This document shows positions 13,265-25,540 of a DNA stretch of 64,000 nt, piece after piece. The stretch is from Polytrichum commune (lineage: Eukaryota > Streptophyta > Polytrichopsida > Polytrichales > Polytrichaceae): the NCBI GenBank assembly GCA_950295325.1, contig OX485809.1, positions 16,244,001 to 16,308,000 of the forward strand. The letters run 5' to 3'. How positions within the stretch are numbered: the stretch's first letter is position 1; each line of letters opens with the position of its first letter. Under the pieces are notes generated by a model. It saw nothing but the letters and a program-made list of their open reading frames with translations. It was not told the origin of the DNA and searched no databases. The position numbers were made by a program, and so were the translations under genes.

Positions 13265-14640
13265 ATGTTTGCAATGTCTTTGAATTTGAGATTGTTGTCA
13301 CTTGTTTATGCCTATGCTAGTCCAAAATTCATTGGATCTTTCGAGTGTGATGAGGGTGAGACATTTGCAAAGCTCGAACCACTACTTGGAGGTATTCATA
13401 TTGTAGATTGTCCCTTTCAATTCTTTGATAGTGACAATAGATGCAAGATTAACCACAAAGCTTTGAGGGGCTCAATAGAGTTTTTTGGAATGTATATGTT
13501 CTACCACTTGCCAATCTCAACCTCAAATCCAGAAAGCGCATGCACGTGGTTAACCTAGATTATGTTTCCGACTGCCAACTCAATAGTGCATATCAGAGGA
13601 GGTTGAAATCCAAGATCTTACTCCTCTTGATGACTATGACCAGCCATTGCCTCCACTTATTGGTTTTAGAGTTAGTGGTGTAAGCATTGACCATGTGACA
13701 TCCAACCTGAAGTCCACATTGGTGAGTGCCAAGGTTATGGTTAGATCATTGTTGGCCAAAGAAATACTTAGGAAAGACATGAAAATAATAACCCTAGAGG
13801 AATACCAATAGCACTTGAGGTTTGAGGTCTGCAGACCAAACTTTTGTGGGTGTAGTGAAGGTGTATTGTGTGGGGTGTTGTATAGAGTTTGATCCACCAT
13901 TGGAGATCATTCAAAAAACATGATCCACAACTTCTTTGCCAAAAAAAAATTCAAAAAAATAACTTGATCAAACATACATGTTCAAAAGAAAGGTGCCAAA
14001 GAAAGGTGCCAAAGAAAGGGAGTCTAGTTTGGTGATCATCCCCAATCACAAGCCTCTACATGAAAGCCTATTGTCTTGACTATATCTGACCATCAAGCAC
14101 AAGTGGTTGAAGTTTACTAAGTGTATTGAATGAAACTAGTGTTGATGAGGGGGGGGCGGGAATTAAATAAATAAATAAATAATTGCTCTAGTTGGGGATC
14201 TTGAATTGAAGGAAGTTAGGTCATGTTGGGGAATTGCAAAGAGTCAAGGGGCATTATGGGTGGCAACAACTGAGTACGTAAGCAATCAATATGTGTAGAA
14301 GTGGGTTGGTTCAAGAAGAGCTAATGATTATCAAAGTGACTCAAGTTTGCGGTTGTTGTATGAGCCATTACCTCAATGGAGTGTCATTAAGTTAAAGGTT
14401 CTCCAGGATGCCCTATGTGATTCTTACTATGATGTGGAGGTGAATCACAAATTTGTTTAGTTTGAGGAAACGCAAGATTACAAACCTCTAAGTGCTAATT
14501 GAATTGTTTTAGGTAGGATTTTAGGCAAAGGTTGTGGCAATGTTTTGACATATCGTATAGTTTGGAACTTTGGGGTTAAAAGGTAGGGTTTGAACTTTCT
14601 ATCTTGAGCACATAAAGTTGGATGTTGTGTATGACCCACT
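13265..14640 (+). pseudogene. Broken unrecognised coding remnant
   Basis: I do not recognise this family. Protein-like segments follow one another on the plus strand in shifting frames: one at 13265-13558 containing GSFECDEGETFAKLEPLLGG and PFQFFDSDNRCKINHKALRG, one near 13580-13810 with EEVEIQDLTPLDDYDQPLPP, and one near 14350-14580 with QWSVIKLKVLQDAL. The first resembles a small ubiquitin-like fold in pattern only. Stops and frame changes separate the segments. The surroundings are repeats, so a decayed transposon gene is the likeliest origin. Confidence 0.3.
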
Positions 14641-17156
14641 TGAACTTGAACAATGACAAAAATTGCTTCATATTTGAATGTGTAAACCCTAAACAAACTT
14701 TGTGATTGGTGTTGGCTAGTTGTGTTCTAATGCTACATGTGTGTATGCAATTATGTTTTTAAACAAAAAAAATTGGAAGCATTTGCATTTGTTTTTAAAC
14801 ACAAGCATTTTATCACCATTTCCATGTATGTATGTATTGAATGAATAGAGTGCATACTATGAAGTAAATTGTGTGCATGTTGTGTTGATGCGTGAATTAT
14901 GATCTTGTATGTATAAGTCTTAGATTTTACATGACATTAGCAAATACTAAACTTTAGAACTATTATATGCCATTATAGAAGAAGACTTAATACCAACTTA
15001 ACCTACCCATAGGATCCTCAAAAATAGTGAGTGATAGAAAATTACATAATAGTAGGGTCCACAATATTTACCTTCTCCATGCCCCCTAAAAACACCTTGT
15101 GTTCTCATGTGTTCCTACTAAATATCAGGGACTGAACCCCCCCCCCCCCCCCCGAGTCTTGACTCCAATCAATGATTGCCACTCCAAAGCAAACTTGGCA
15201 CAAACATCAATGATTTTTATTGTGGTAAAAGTGAAATATCTTTTGGATGTTCATGTAAAAATGTCATGTGTGCTCACATCAACCGTTCAATTCAACTTTT
15301 GGACATTCTCATATGTTTAAGAATTTTTTACATATATGTAGTTAGAAATATTGGATAGTTTACACTCCAAATGCAACGTGGTTAACATATTATGGTTTGC
15401 ACATTTTGGCATGAGATTTTGTGGATGTGCTCAATTATCGAGTTGTTCCCATCTATTTGGTCACACAAGAATTATGCTCATTTTCAAGATGAATTTGATT
15501 CATCAAACAACTATTTTGGAGGATGATCATTTTCTTGTTCCTTCAATTGTTATAATCTATAATTACAAAGGGTTATTCATGCCCAATTTTTTTCCCTCGG
15601 AGAAGTTCACCTCCCCATGTTTCAAGATCCTACTTGTAAATCCCATTTCAACGTCAAACTTGTCCTTAAATATTCCACAACTAACATTGAGTGAAATGCA
15701 CTCAAAACACCCCTTTCATAGGCTTGGAAGGTTCTAAAGGGTTGAGAGAAAGGTAGTGTTCAACTTTATCACATAAGGTAGAGCCACTCATAACCAATCA
15801 CTTAAGAGATCTTGTGCTAGAGTTGGAGAAGTATAATGCAATGCAAATTTATCGCATGTAGGAAGACAGAAATCAAGAGGATTGCAACAACAACAACACA
15901 AAATGGTATTTTTATCCCTCAAATTGAAATTACTATGAATTTTTGAAGCCAAAAGTTGGTTTAAACACATGACCAATGTCTAAAGTTTGCCATAATAGTT
16001 CATTATTAGACAAATGCCTCCTTAACTTAGCACTCAAAACCACGGACATGTGTCATGGCACTATCGATTCCCTAGTGAAACCATAACCAAAGTAGAAGAC
16101 TTAAAAACCAAGTATTGATAGTGTACAAGTTTGTATGAAGGGTGTGCATTGTTGTTGATCATCATCAAAAACATCTATCACTATATTCGTTAATTTGGGA
16201 CTTTTTCGGCATTTTGAGACAGTTACAAATATAAGAACATGGATAAAATCACACAGATATTGGAGAATGTTGTAAGATACAAATACTTTGAAGCAGGTGT
16301 TCATATCAAGAACCCAATTAAGAACTCATATAAAGATGGTTTAGGTAGGACGACCCAAACATTAGACCATGTTCTTGTGGTCCATATATTAATTTGAGAT
16401 AAGAGAAAGTCTCAAATTAACGAATATAGTGAATTCTTCCATTGTCGCTGGATTGCGAGCATTCTTCTTCAACCTTGGATATTGCATGCAATCCTTCTTC
16501 CTCTATGTAGCACTCGCAACTATTTGAAGTTTTGGAGCTAAGCCTAAAAAAGTTTTCAGTTCTAAACAATCTTTTGGAGTTGCTTTCAAATTATAAGCAT
16601 ATGGTAAAACTTTCATAGAAGTGAAAAGAAATACCTTCTCGGGGTTTCTATTCTAACCTACAAACCCATGCCTTTTGGAAATATTTGCTTTTGATTAGTT
16701 TTGAAAACTTTGACATTCTCGCTAACTCATGTTGTGATTAACGTGACAATTGGCAATCATGTCCTGCTATGCACAACAACCCAAACCGTGAAACATGGAA
16801 CCTTTATTTTAACCACCCATGAAAATGAAATACTAAAATCAATCTCAACTTGATCGAAATTCTAGTTCCCTATATATTCCCGATGGGGTCGACACTCTGA
16901 GGATGACGTGGTAGATGACTCATCGCTTGTTGTATGCCAGGTTGTCAGACAAAATCCAGGTCAGCACCTTAACCCACTTCTCTTGGACCCATCCACACTT
17001 TCCATAACTTGACAAAATGGTGGTTTCTGGATTTTTGTATGTCCATCCTTTGAAATTAATATCTATAGTAGTCTACTGGATAAGATAACAAAGTCATGAT
17101 TAGCTAAGGAACAAAACTAGACAATGACTAATTTTAGAAAATTAAGTCATTGGAAA
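14641..17156. other. No gene seen
   Basis: AT-rich, with a long C tract near 15138-15153 that ends in CGAG, like the terminus of the CTCGGGG MITE family, but no body of that element follows. Frames up to 128 codons at 15351-15737 show no domain. Confidence 0.4.
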
Positions 17157-18095
17157 ACGGTAGAAAACGGTAGAACTGTGAGGCTCTGTCTTTTACTATG
17201 AAAGACTACAATTGTAGTTGTCCACTTTGCTCAGGCCAATCCATGGTTATTCACTATACCAAACCTTTCTTGGATTTTGGGCACCTTCTTCTCAAATGCG
17301 GGTCAAGGACTAAAGCTACTCATTTATCACTTAAATGTTTTTAAATGAATAATCCAAAACTACCGAAATAATGCCCCTTCCCCACTTGACATTAGCTAAG
17401 CCTAAAAGTGAGTTCTTAAAAATGAGTGTTCACACCATCGACATTATCTAGTGCCGAGCCTAGTTGGCAAATGATGTGGCATGGCTTTAAAGTGGAGGTT
17501 TTAAGCTAAAACTACCGACCCTCCCATCGGTACCTAGACATGAGGCAAGAATGTAGGACCTCTAAAAGTGTTGCCTCCCGCCCTTGTGATTGGTTGCTTT
17601 TAGTCTTAGTTATGAGGGCACGAGGAGCTCCATTAACAAAAACCAATGGTAAGTATTAAGGCATTTGGGGATGGGACAAAAACTATCCAACATTCATTGC
17701 TTGGTAGATAAAGCAATGAACATGTGTGAAAACTACTTAACTAAAACCTACTTGGAAATCTCCGGAGCACGTTCTTGTAGGTGCATTGGGATGGCCGGAC
17801 GTGTCCGCTATAACCGAGGGAGCTTTACCCAGTTTTAGGGAAGTCTTTGGTTATTTGCTAATGTCAAGTGGGGAGGGGGCATAACTATAGTTAACTAGAT
17901 TTCTTTCAATGCATTTTAGGGAGCAAATATATATATAGAGAGAGAGAGACCACATTAAATAAAGTGGACCAAAAATAACAAGACCAAGTAACATCCAAGT
18001 GTGAACGCAAAGTGGTTAGGAAATTTGCTCTTGAAACGAAGAAGTTGATGCATAGTCTCTGTCCTACAGACAGAGCCAATAAATTAATAAGTAGC
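17157..18095. repeat. Interspersed repeat, copy A (interrupted)
   Basis: The segments 17157-17371 and 17882-18095 match 20147-20586 (copy B), sharing GTGAGGCTCTGTC.TTTACT, ATACCAAACCTTTCTTGGAT, AGTGTGAACGCAAAGTGGTT and TGTCCTACAGACAGAGCCAA. Copy A is split by a 510-bp MITE that copy B lacks. No coding sequence is evident. Confidence 0.8.
17372..17881. mobile_element. Tourist/Harbinger-like MITE with TAA target duplication
   Basis: The ends TGCCCCTTCCCCACTTGACA and TGTCAAGTGGGGAGGGGGCA are terminal inverted repeats continuing inward through TTAGC, about 26 bp. TAA flanks the element at 17369-17371 and 17882-17884. The paralogous repeat at 20.3 kb shows the uninterrupted site with a single TAA, which confirms both borders. 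A TAA/TTA 3-bp duplication is typical of the PIF/Harbinger group. Confidence 0.8.
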
Positions 18096-18109
18096 ATTAG
18101 TGTCTTGTA

Positions 18110-18306
18110 CTTCCTCTGTCCCAAAATGATGATCCTATCCTCCTAAAATGTTTACTAATTTTGTTGATATAGAAATTGTTTGGCACATGAGGTTGTCTAG
18201 CAAAATATTCTACATCAACAAAACAAAACAAAAACATTTGATCTCGAACAATCATGTTGGGACTGAAAACTCTGGGAATACGACAATCATTTTAGGACAA
18301 AGGGAG
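18110..18306. mobile_element. Stowaway-like MITE (mariner group)
   Basis: The ends CTTCCTCTGTCCCAAAATGA and TCATTTTAGGACAAAGGGAG form an inverted repeat flanked by TA on both sides. Size (197 bp), TA duplication and the CTCC.TC.GTCCC-type end are those of Stowaway elements. Confidence 0.75.
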
Positions 18307-18310
18307 TACA

Positions 18311-19258
18311 TTTGACATAATTGAGAGCATGTTTGATTAATCTTTGTTGTTTGCCATAGTGATTTTCAACTTGGACTTCAAAGTTAAGATCTTTCAACTC
18401 ATACTGAATGTGGGGAATATATGGGATTATTATGTGGAATATTGCCAGTCCCACATGCAGAGCAAGCGTGTGTATATGAATAGTGTTATGTCATTTGTGA
18501 ATGCAAATCTAAGAACAACTAACATTGGTAGATGTTTAAGAAAAGTCTTTGTTTTAGGCTCAGACATCTTAGGTGCTTCGAGGTTATGGGCCAACCGCAA
18601 TCCTTCCCGGTTTTATGTTGTTGCACAGATAGAAGGAGCCACAGTCTTACCTCTTTAATGCGACGCTTGATAATATGACAACCTCAATATCACAACACAA
18701 ATTTTGTAAACCAAACTTTCTAGTTGGAATCTACCCTTATAATACGATTGTGACATTGTTAATATGACACTCTTGGACTCCCAAAATGTCATATTGTAGA
18801 GGTCAAAAATGTATATATGGCGGATCCCACACATGTATAAGTACATAGTTAATATTGAATTTATGTAACTTCTACATATGAAATTTGAATAAAATAAAAT
18901 TTAATGTGAAATGATGTTAAAACATGGGAAATAAGGATATCTCAAACCTAATCAAGAGATTCATTAGTTTTGTCTCTTTCGCAACAGTTTTGACTTAATA
19001 CAAAGCCCTTGGACTGTGTACATGTTGATGAGAGAACTCCAAACATTGTGAAACTGGCAGATGCTCAACATAATGCTTAATTCTCAACTACATTCTCTAT
19101 GGACAACCTTTTAAAGTTTAATCCTGCACACATAATGAAATTGCGGGCCATATCGTAGAAGCTCAATAAGATAGTTGTTGCTACTTTGAAGTGGCAATAT
19201 CAACAAACTATTGTTTTCTTCTTCAAGTCCACATAGTATTCATGAGAGAAATTTTGCA
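18311..19258. other. No gene; degenerate repeat remnants
   Basis: Contains a block of TAATATGACA-type motifs (18655-18800) that recurs loosely at 19480-19620, 30760-30910 and 31360-31460, probably relics of one repeat family with unknown ends. Confidence 0.3.
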
Positions 19259-19260
19259 TA

Positions 19261-19414
19261 CTCCTTCCATCCCAAAATGATTTTTTGAGTTCAATTGTTT
19301 ACTGATTTTGTTGATGTAGAAAATTTTGCAAAAAATATGGTGTGCCAAACAACTCCTACATCAACAAAATCTAAAAACATTTGAACTCGGAAAATCATTT
19401 TGGGAAGGAGGGAG
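19261..19414. mobile_element. Stowaway-like MITE (mariner group)
   Basis: Ends CTCCTTCCATCCCAAAATGA and TCATTTTGGGAAGGAGGGAG pair as inverted repeats; TA lies on each side. It shares internal sequence (CATCAACAAAA, ACATTTGA.CTCG) with the element at 18110 and is the better preserved of the two. Confidence 0.85.
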
Positions 19415-20146
19415 TATTTGTAAAGACATTTGAAAGAACATGTATTTTGTGTATATGAAAAAGTATCAAACGTGTGTTTTCATGAGGTACCTCATTATTA
19501 TGATAAAAAGGTCCAATTATTGAATGTCCAATTATTGTCACATTATTGAATATGTGACACCTTGATCACACAATGCTTTTCTCATTTCCCAAACATGTCA
19601 CATTAAAGAAGTAGAACTGTACTTGGCACCTTCATAGTAGGGTATATAAAGTACATGAACCCAAAATGGACACCAATTGTAATGTGGTTATACTCTTCTA
19701 AAATGTAGGAAGTCTCTTCATTTGAGAACAGAAATATGAAAATGTTGTACATTGGTGACCGTTCAAGAAAAATGCAAGGTAAGAGCACCTTAAACCAAGA
19801 CATCACCCAAAATCAACACCCTCAAAATCTTGCATAATAAGTACATGTTGATTTTAAGAATTTTCATCTTGTGAACATCGAACCCCCTAATGGTTTTGGA
19901 TGCTAACACAAATTTCACTTCAAAATTTTATAGTTATTTCAAAATTAGGGTAAAAGAACAAAAAAAGCTTGCAAGTTACATGGTCTTTTTCTTTCTAACT
20001 TGGAAACTTTTTTTTTAGGGGTTCATACGGCTACTACATACACATCAAATACTTTAACTCCTCAGTTGAAGGTGCTCCACCTTATGCTCACAATTTTTGT
20101 CCTTCACTATGGTGATGTTGATGGTTGAGAGACGAGTTTAAACAAG

Positions 20147-20586
20147 AAAACGGTAGAACCGTGAGGCTCTGTCCTTTACTATGAAAGACTATAATTATAG
20201 TTGTCCACAATGCTCGTGCCAATCCATGGCTATTTACTATACCAAACCTTTCTTGGATTTTGTGCACCTTATGCAGGTCAAGGATTTTGATATCACCCGA
20301 AATTTTTAGGATAAATAATCAAGAACTGCCAAAATAACTATAGTTAACTAGATTTCTTTCAATGCATTTTAGGGAACAATTATAGTTCTATATATACATA
20401 TACATATACATATATATACACACACACATATACATATATAATTATAGTTAACATCCACATTAAATAAAGTGGACCAAAAATAATAAGAACAAGTAACGTC
20501 CAAGTGTGAACGCAAAGTGGTTAGGAAATTTGCTCTTGAAATGAAGAAGTTGATGCATAGCCTATGTCCTACAGACAGAGCCAACA
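20147..20586. repeat. Interspersed repeat, copy B (uninterrupted)
   Basis: Paralogue of 17157-18095 without the MITE. It holds a (TATACA)n-like microsatellite at 20391-20440 in place of the GA run of copy A. Confidence 0.8.
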
Positions 20587-20916
20587 AACCATAGTACTTT
20601 CCCAATTCCCTTTTGTTGTAGAGATGAAAGGAGCTTCTCCAAAGGTATGTAGGCCTTATGTGGTCAATCTTCTTATGTGGACACTTTTGTTTGAGCGGTA
20701 TATGACAAAACTTGTTGTTAAAGACACATGTCATGATGAGGTTGGATTACGTGCTTGATTTACTGACACCATTTTGCGTTTAGTATTTGGCATAATTGGG
20801 AGGAATTTTCACACTGAGTCTTAGAGGAAAGAGCACACTCATGTTGATTTCTTGTAACTTTTTTATATGAATTCGACTTTCAAAAACTTGAAATGACAAT
20901 CTTCATGATTTCCAAT

Positions 20917-21265
20917 CTCGGGGGGGGGGGGGGGTAGTCATTGGTCGGAGTAGCAATATACGTGCGAACAAATGATAGGGTATTTTAAAAACATGGTGGC
21001 TAAAAATTATAAATGGACTTAAGATTAATATAGGGTATCAAAAATGGCACTAGACATCTTTAAAGTACTATAGGGTATGGAATAATAGGTAATTTGGAAT
21101 TATAAGTAATGCAAGCCATTTTTCTATTAACCCAAAGTAGAAACTTACATAATGATAGCATGTGGAAAAAAGAAGAGAATTGAAAGTAATACCCCCCTAT
21201 AAAATAGTGGTTGTTTGCACCTATATCCTTAACTTTTTAACACACTGCCCCCCCCCCCCCCCGAG
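20917..21265 (+). mobile_element. CTCGGGG MITE, copy 1 (hAT-like, 8-bp TSD)
   Basis: Begins CTCGGGG with a long G run and ends with a C run and CCCCGAG. TTTCCAAT flanks both sides (20909-20916 and 21266-21273) as an 8-bp duplication, which suggests the hAT group. The interior is AT-rich with CATTTGTTCGCACGTATAT and its partner motif near the ends, and no coding sequence. Confidence 0.85.
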
Positions 21266-21455
21266 TTTCCAATCCAATCTAACGTTAAAAATGAAGTAGA
21301 GATGGAGGTGCCCACAATAAGGAAACCTACCTTACATTGAACCAAGTGGACCTTTAATATGATGACGTGATGGTTGAGAGGTTCCCATGGACCAATCATA
21401 GTCATTTCCCAATTTCATTTTGTTTGCAGAGAAAGAAAGAGCTATTCAATGAGTA

Positions 21456-21790
21456 CTCGGGGGGGGGTAGTCATTGGTTGGAGTAGCAATATACGTGCGA
21501 ACAAATGATAGGGTATTTTAAAAACATGGGGGCAAAAAATTATAATTGGACTTAAGAGTAATATAGGGTATCAAAATGACACTGGACATCTTTAAAGTAC
21601 TATAGGGTATGGAATAATAGGTAATTTGGAATTATACGTAACGTAAGTCATTTTTATATTAACCCAAAGTAGAAATTTACATAATGATAGCATGTGAAAA
21701 AAAAAATTGAAAGTAATACCCCCCTATAAAATAGTGGTTGTTCGCACCTATATCCTTAACTTTTTAACACACTGCCCCCCCCCCCCCGAG
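21456..21790 (+). mobile_element. CTCGGGG MITE, copy 2
   Basis: Same ends and interior as copy 1. Its flanks do not match each other: AATGAGTA lies on the left and GGTCGAGT on the right. Their partners are found, reverse complemented, beside copy 3. Confidence 0.85.
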
Positions 21791-21846
21791 GGTCGAGTGG
21801 GATGTCGATGTTATTATTGTAATGAGAGTAGAAGACAATACTCATT

Positions 21847-22193
21847 CTCGGGGGGGGGGGGGGCAGTGTGTTAAAAAGTTAAGGATATAGGTGCGAACAA
21901 CCACTATTTTATAGGGGGGTATTACTTTCAATTCTCTTCTTTTTTTCACATGCTATCATTATAAAATTTTCTACTTTGGGTTAATAGAAAAATGGCTTGC
22001 ATTACTTATAATTCCAAATTACCTATTATTCCATACCCTATAGTACTTTAAAGATGTCCAGTGCCATTTTTGATACCCTATATTACTCTTAAGTCCATTT
22101 ATAATTTTTTGTCCCCATGTTTTTAAAATACCCTATCATTTGTTCGCACGTATATTACTACTCCAACCAATGACTACCCTCCCCCCCCCCAAG
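21847..22193 (-). mobile_element. CTCGGGG MITE, copy 3 (inverted)
   Basis: Reverse orientation relative to copies 1 and 2; the right end has mutated to CCCCAAG. Flanked by TACTCATT on the left and ACTCGACC on the right, the exact reverse complements of the two flanks of copy 2. Confidence 0.85.
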
Positions 22194-22697
22194 ACTCGAC
22201 CATGTCATTGGGTTCATTATTTTCACATAAAAGTGGGAAGAAAGTTGTTGAAGCCATTATTGTGCTTATGTGATTTTTGACATAATTAGGCGACCTTGTT
22301 ATATGTTCCCCAATTAGGGAGCCTTTAGTGAGGTCAACCATGTCTTTACATGCATGAGAGTAGTGATGAAATAAATTTACACTATTACTTACATAACATA
22401 GCACAAATGTGATAAAAATGTTAACGATGTACACAAACTCTTTGAAGACGGTTCAACCAAGAATTCCCGCGGTAAGAACCACTTTTGAGCTCATTTGAGG
22501 AGCTCAAGTAAGCTAAAAGAAGGTTCTCATGGGATTATTACTGTGGCCACCACTAGTAGGAGAATTCATTACACCTCAATGAGTTTGGCCTCTCATTTTG
22601 TGGCTCCCTTGATACCTCAATTTAAGCATGGCTATACTAAAGTGATCAATAAAATGGTTAATAAAATGAACGTGTGCATGTGTCATGAGTGGACTAA
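22194..22697. other. No gene seen
   Basis: Ordinary AT-rich intergenic DNA; short frames only. Confidence 0.4.
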
Positions 22698-23290
22698 GGG
22701 GTTGTTTACACCATGGACCATGAAGTCGTCCCAAGGCCCTGTAAAATATGCGATTGGTTGTTGAACTCGTTCCAGGACCGCTTTGGTTTACACCAAGGAA
22801 GAAATGTTAGAGTGACCATGGAGTTCAAGGTCCCCAAAAGACACATTTTAAAGCCTACATTATCCACTGACATTGGCCAACGGTAATTGTGGTGGGAGAG
22901 GCAAAAAAGGTATTCTGGTAGAAAAAGGCAAGGGCCCATGGCAAAGAAATACCGTTAGAATTTAATTTTTAATGAATATATTTTTGGGGAAGAGAAAAAT
23001 GAGAACAAGAGAAGACAAAAGAATGTTCAAACTTGATTTTTTTTTCAAAACTTCCCTTTTTATACATATATATATTTAAAACCAGCACATTTGCTTTTGG
23101 TGCATGGTCATTCCTCTTGGTCCACAATTGATTTACATCTAATGAGGGGGACCCAAAAGCTTTGTAAATTGATTTTTTTAGAAATTGGACCATGGAAGTT
23201 GGACCATGGAAGTTGGACCATCAAGTCAGACCATGAGGGAAAGGCCATCTCCCATGGTCCGACTTCATGGTCTATCATGTAAACTGGCCC
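22698..23290. mobile_element. Tourist/Harbinger-like MITE with TAA duplication
   Basis: The left end GGGGTTGTTTACACCATGGA and right end ending GTAAACTGGCCC are inverted repeats that share ACCATGAAGTCG further in. TAA flanks both ends (22695-22697 and 23291-23293). The GGG..TGTTTA-type terminus plus TAA duplication is characteristic of Tourist elements. An internal GGACCATGGAAGTT motif is repeated in tandem near 23180-23220. Confidence 0.8.
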
Positions 23291-24546
23291 TAAGTGGCTA
23301 TGCAAGTGTTTGAGAGTGAGGAGGTTGTGAGCTTGAAACTCTTGGCTACGCCCTTAACACAATTCTACAGGCCTAGGTGAAACCCCACGATGTGTGGTGA
23401 TAGGCCAAGGTAGATGTGGGAGTCCTAATATGGTGGGGTTTCATGATTGGGTAGATGTAATGCACGCAACTATTCCAGTTGTGGAGGGTGTTTGGGATTG
23501 GCTGGGGTGAACCAACCCGTACACTGGTTTTTTGGAGGCAAGGGTTTAGGCATCCAACAAGGAACGAGTGAATGGGTTGGTTTGCCCAAATCATGTGGGA
23601 TTGTGTTGGGGATGTGCGGGAGACAATCTCGAGGAGACAATAAGTTAATGTGAGGGCACAAATGGGGATTGGTGGCCCAAGGGCAACAAAGCTTGATGGC
23701 CAGTATTGGGCCCACAAGCATGGTGACATTGGGGCTCTTTGGCAACAAGGATTGCCTTCGTGGGTTTTTACACTACATATAGTGTATTATGTCGCTATGG
23801 TAACTTTTTGGATGACGCTTCGTATGAATAAGTGAACAAATATCGCCATGGATGATGGACGAGTTCATCCATTGGCCAAACCCCGGCCTTCTCTTGTCAG
23901 CAACTTCGGATGAAAACTTGTCATGGTCAATTGAAATTTGGATGAAAAATCACTTGGTAAGTGACAATACTTTGCAACACTGTGAATCCCCCCAAAAAAT
24001 TACAAGGGATGACAAATAATGTTGGGTTAACATTTAGTGTTGGTGACGCTACACTGCGGATTACACTTAGTATTGAGCAAGACAATTAGAATTGGTGACA
24101 CTAAATATCATGTTTATTGTAGTTAGCAGCCATAACGAGGGTGGAATTATGGAGGATCACTCTTAGGACATACTAACTTATTAATTTCTATGGTAAGCAA
24201 GACCTAGGCATAGTGATGAACCTCCATGGCTAATTAGTACTACAAGCAACATGCGTAACAATAGAGAAGGCATAGCTTAGATACATTCATGGGCGAGGAT
24301 TGAGGTGTGACTGCACAATTTTCCAGAAGTCACTCATGACCTCAAACCACCCACTTGGCACTCATGTAATTCCCTTCTTTAAAATGCTCATATCATACAT
24401 TGAGGAGGAGGAGAAGAGGAGGAGAAGAGGAGGAGAAGAAGAAAGTATATGGATGCCACACGCCCGGTGCTATGTTGTATACTCTTAAACGGGCAGGTGT
24501 AGCCCTAACTACCTTGGAGTTTCTTAGGTCTTGAGCCCTTAAGGTA
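23291..24546. other. No gene seen
   Basis: Overlapping frames of 60-118 codons at 23370-23835 on both strands have no domain similarity. A GAG/GAA-rich microsatellite lies at 24400-24442. Confidence 0.4.
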
Positions 24547-25532
24547 GGGGGACGTTAAATATCCCCCCACGAACTTTTCGGAGTGTCAGAGTCGGGCTGG
24601 GGCAGCCGCCCGGCCAGAAAATCTAAATTTTTTGGACCCGACCAAAAACTGTTGCCCGCCCGCCCGATTTCGAAAAAATCATTGCCCTTGCATTCTTGAA
24701 GGCCACTTACTCACAAATCCCATATTGAGTGCACTTCACCTTCAAGGGCCAAAATCCAATATATATGTTCATTTCCATTGAGTAAATAAGCAATTGACTG
24801 GGGTTTCATTATCAAAGTGAAACTGTCAATAAAACATGTAATTAACTTGGAAGTCAAAAATATTACAAAATTCCAGATATTAATTATTATAATTAACTCA
24901 CTGGAATTAATTCCAATAATTAATTAATTACAGTAAGTACATTTTATAATCAATTAGGTTTACTTAATTTGGTAAGCATAGTTTCTGATTTATTTGGGAT
25001 TAATGAAGATTAATTATATTTAATTATATTTAATCCCACTTGTTATTAATGAATGCGTATGAATACTTGTGAAAGTAGACGGCATTACCTAAATTATTAT
25101 AAAATACACATACTAAATCAGCACACTAAATTTAAGTGTCATTTTAGAATGACAAAGACAATTTCAAATTGTGAGTCACAAAAATTATAACCTCAGTGTT
25201 AGTGAGGGTTTTGTAATATTTTTGACTTCCAAGTTAATTACATGTTTTATTGACAGTTTCACTTTGATAATGAAACCCCAGTCAATTGCTTATTTACTCA
25301 ATGGAAATGAACATATATATTGGATTTTGGCCCTTGAAGGTGAAGTGCACTCAATATGGGATTTGTGAGTAAGTGGCCTTCAAGAATGCAAGGGCAATGA
25401 TTTTTTCGAAATCGGGCGGGCGGGCAACAGTTTTTGGTCGGGTCCAAAAAATTTAGATTTTCTGGCCGGGCGGCTGCCCCAGCCCGACTCTGACACTCCG
25501 AAAAGTTCGTGGGGGGGTATTTAACGTCCCCC
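24547..25532. mobile_element. 986-bp foldback DNA element with about 330-bp terminal inverted repeats
   Basis: The first and last 330 bp are near-perfect reverse complements (outer end GGGGGACGTTAAAT), enclosing about 320 bp of AT-rich DNA. TTAAGGTA occurs at 24539-24546 and 25533-25540 as an 8-bp duplication, extendable to 10 bp if the outer G belongs to it. No transposase is encoded. An 8-10-bp duplication fits hAT or Mutator mobilisation. The very long, little-diverged arms suggest a recent insertion. Confidence 0.88.
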
Positions 25533-25540
25533 TTAAGGTA

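Noticed and set aside
15138-15157. Fifth CTCGGGG MITE end (C run plus CGAG)
   Set aside because: No matching interior or opposite end; probably a chance C tract or a fragment too short to call. Similar G or C tracts near 25938, 34727 and 63510 were rejected for the same reason.
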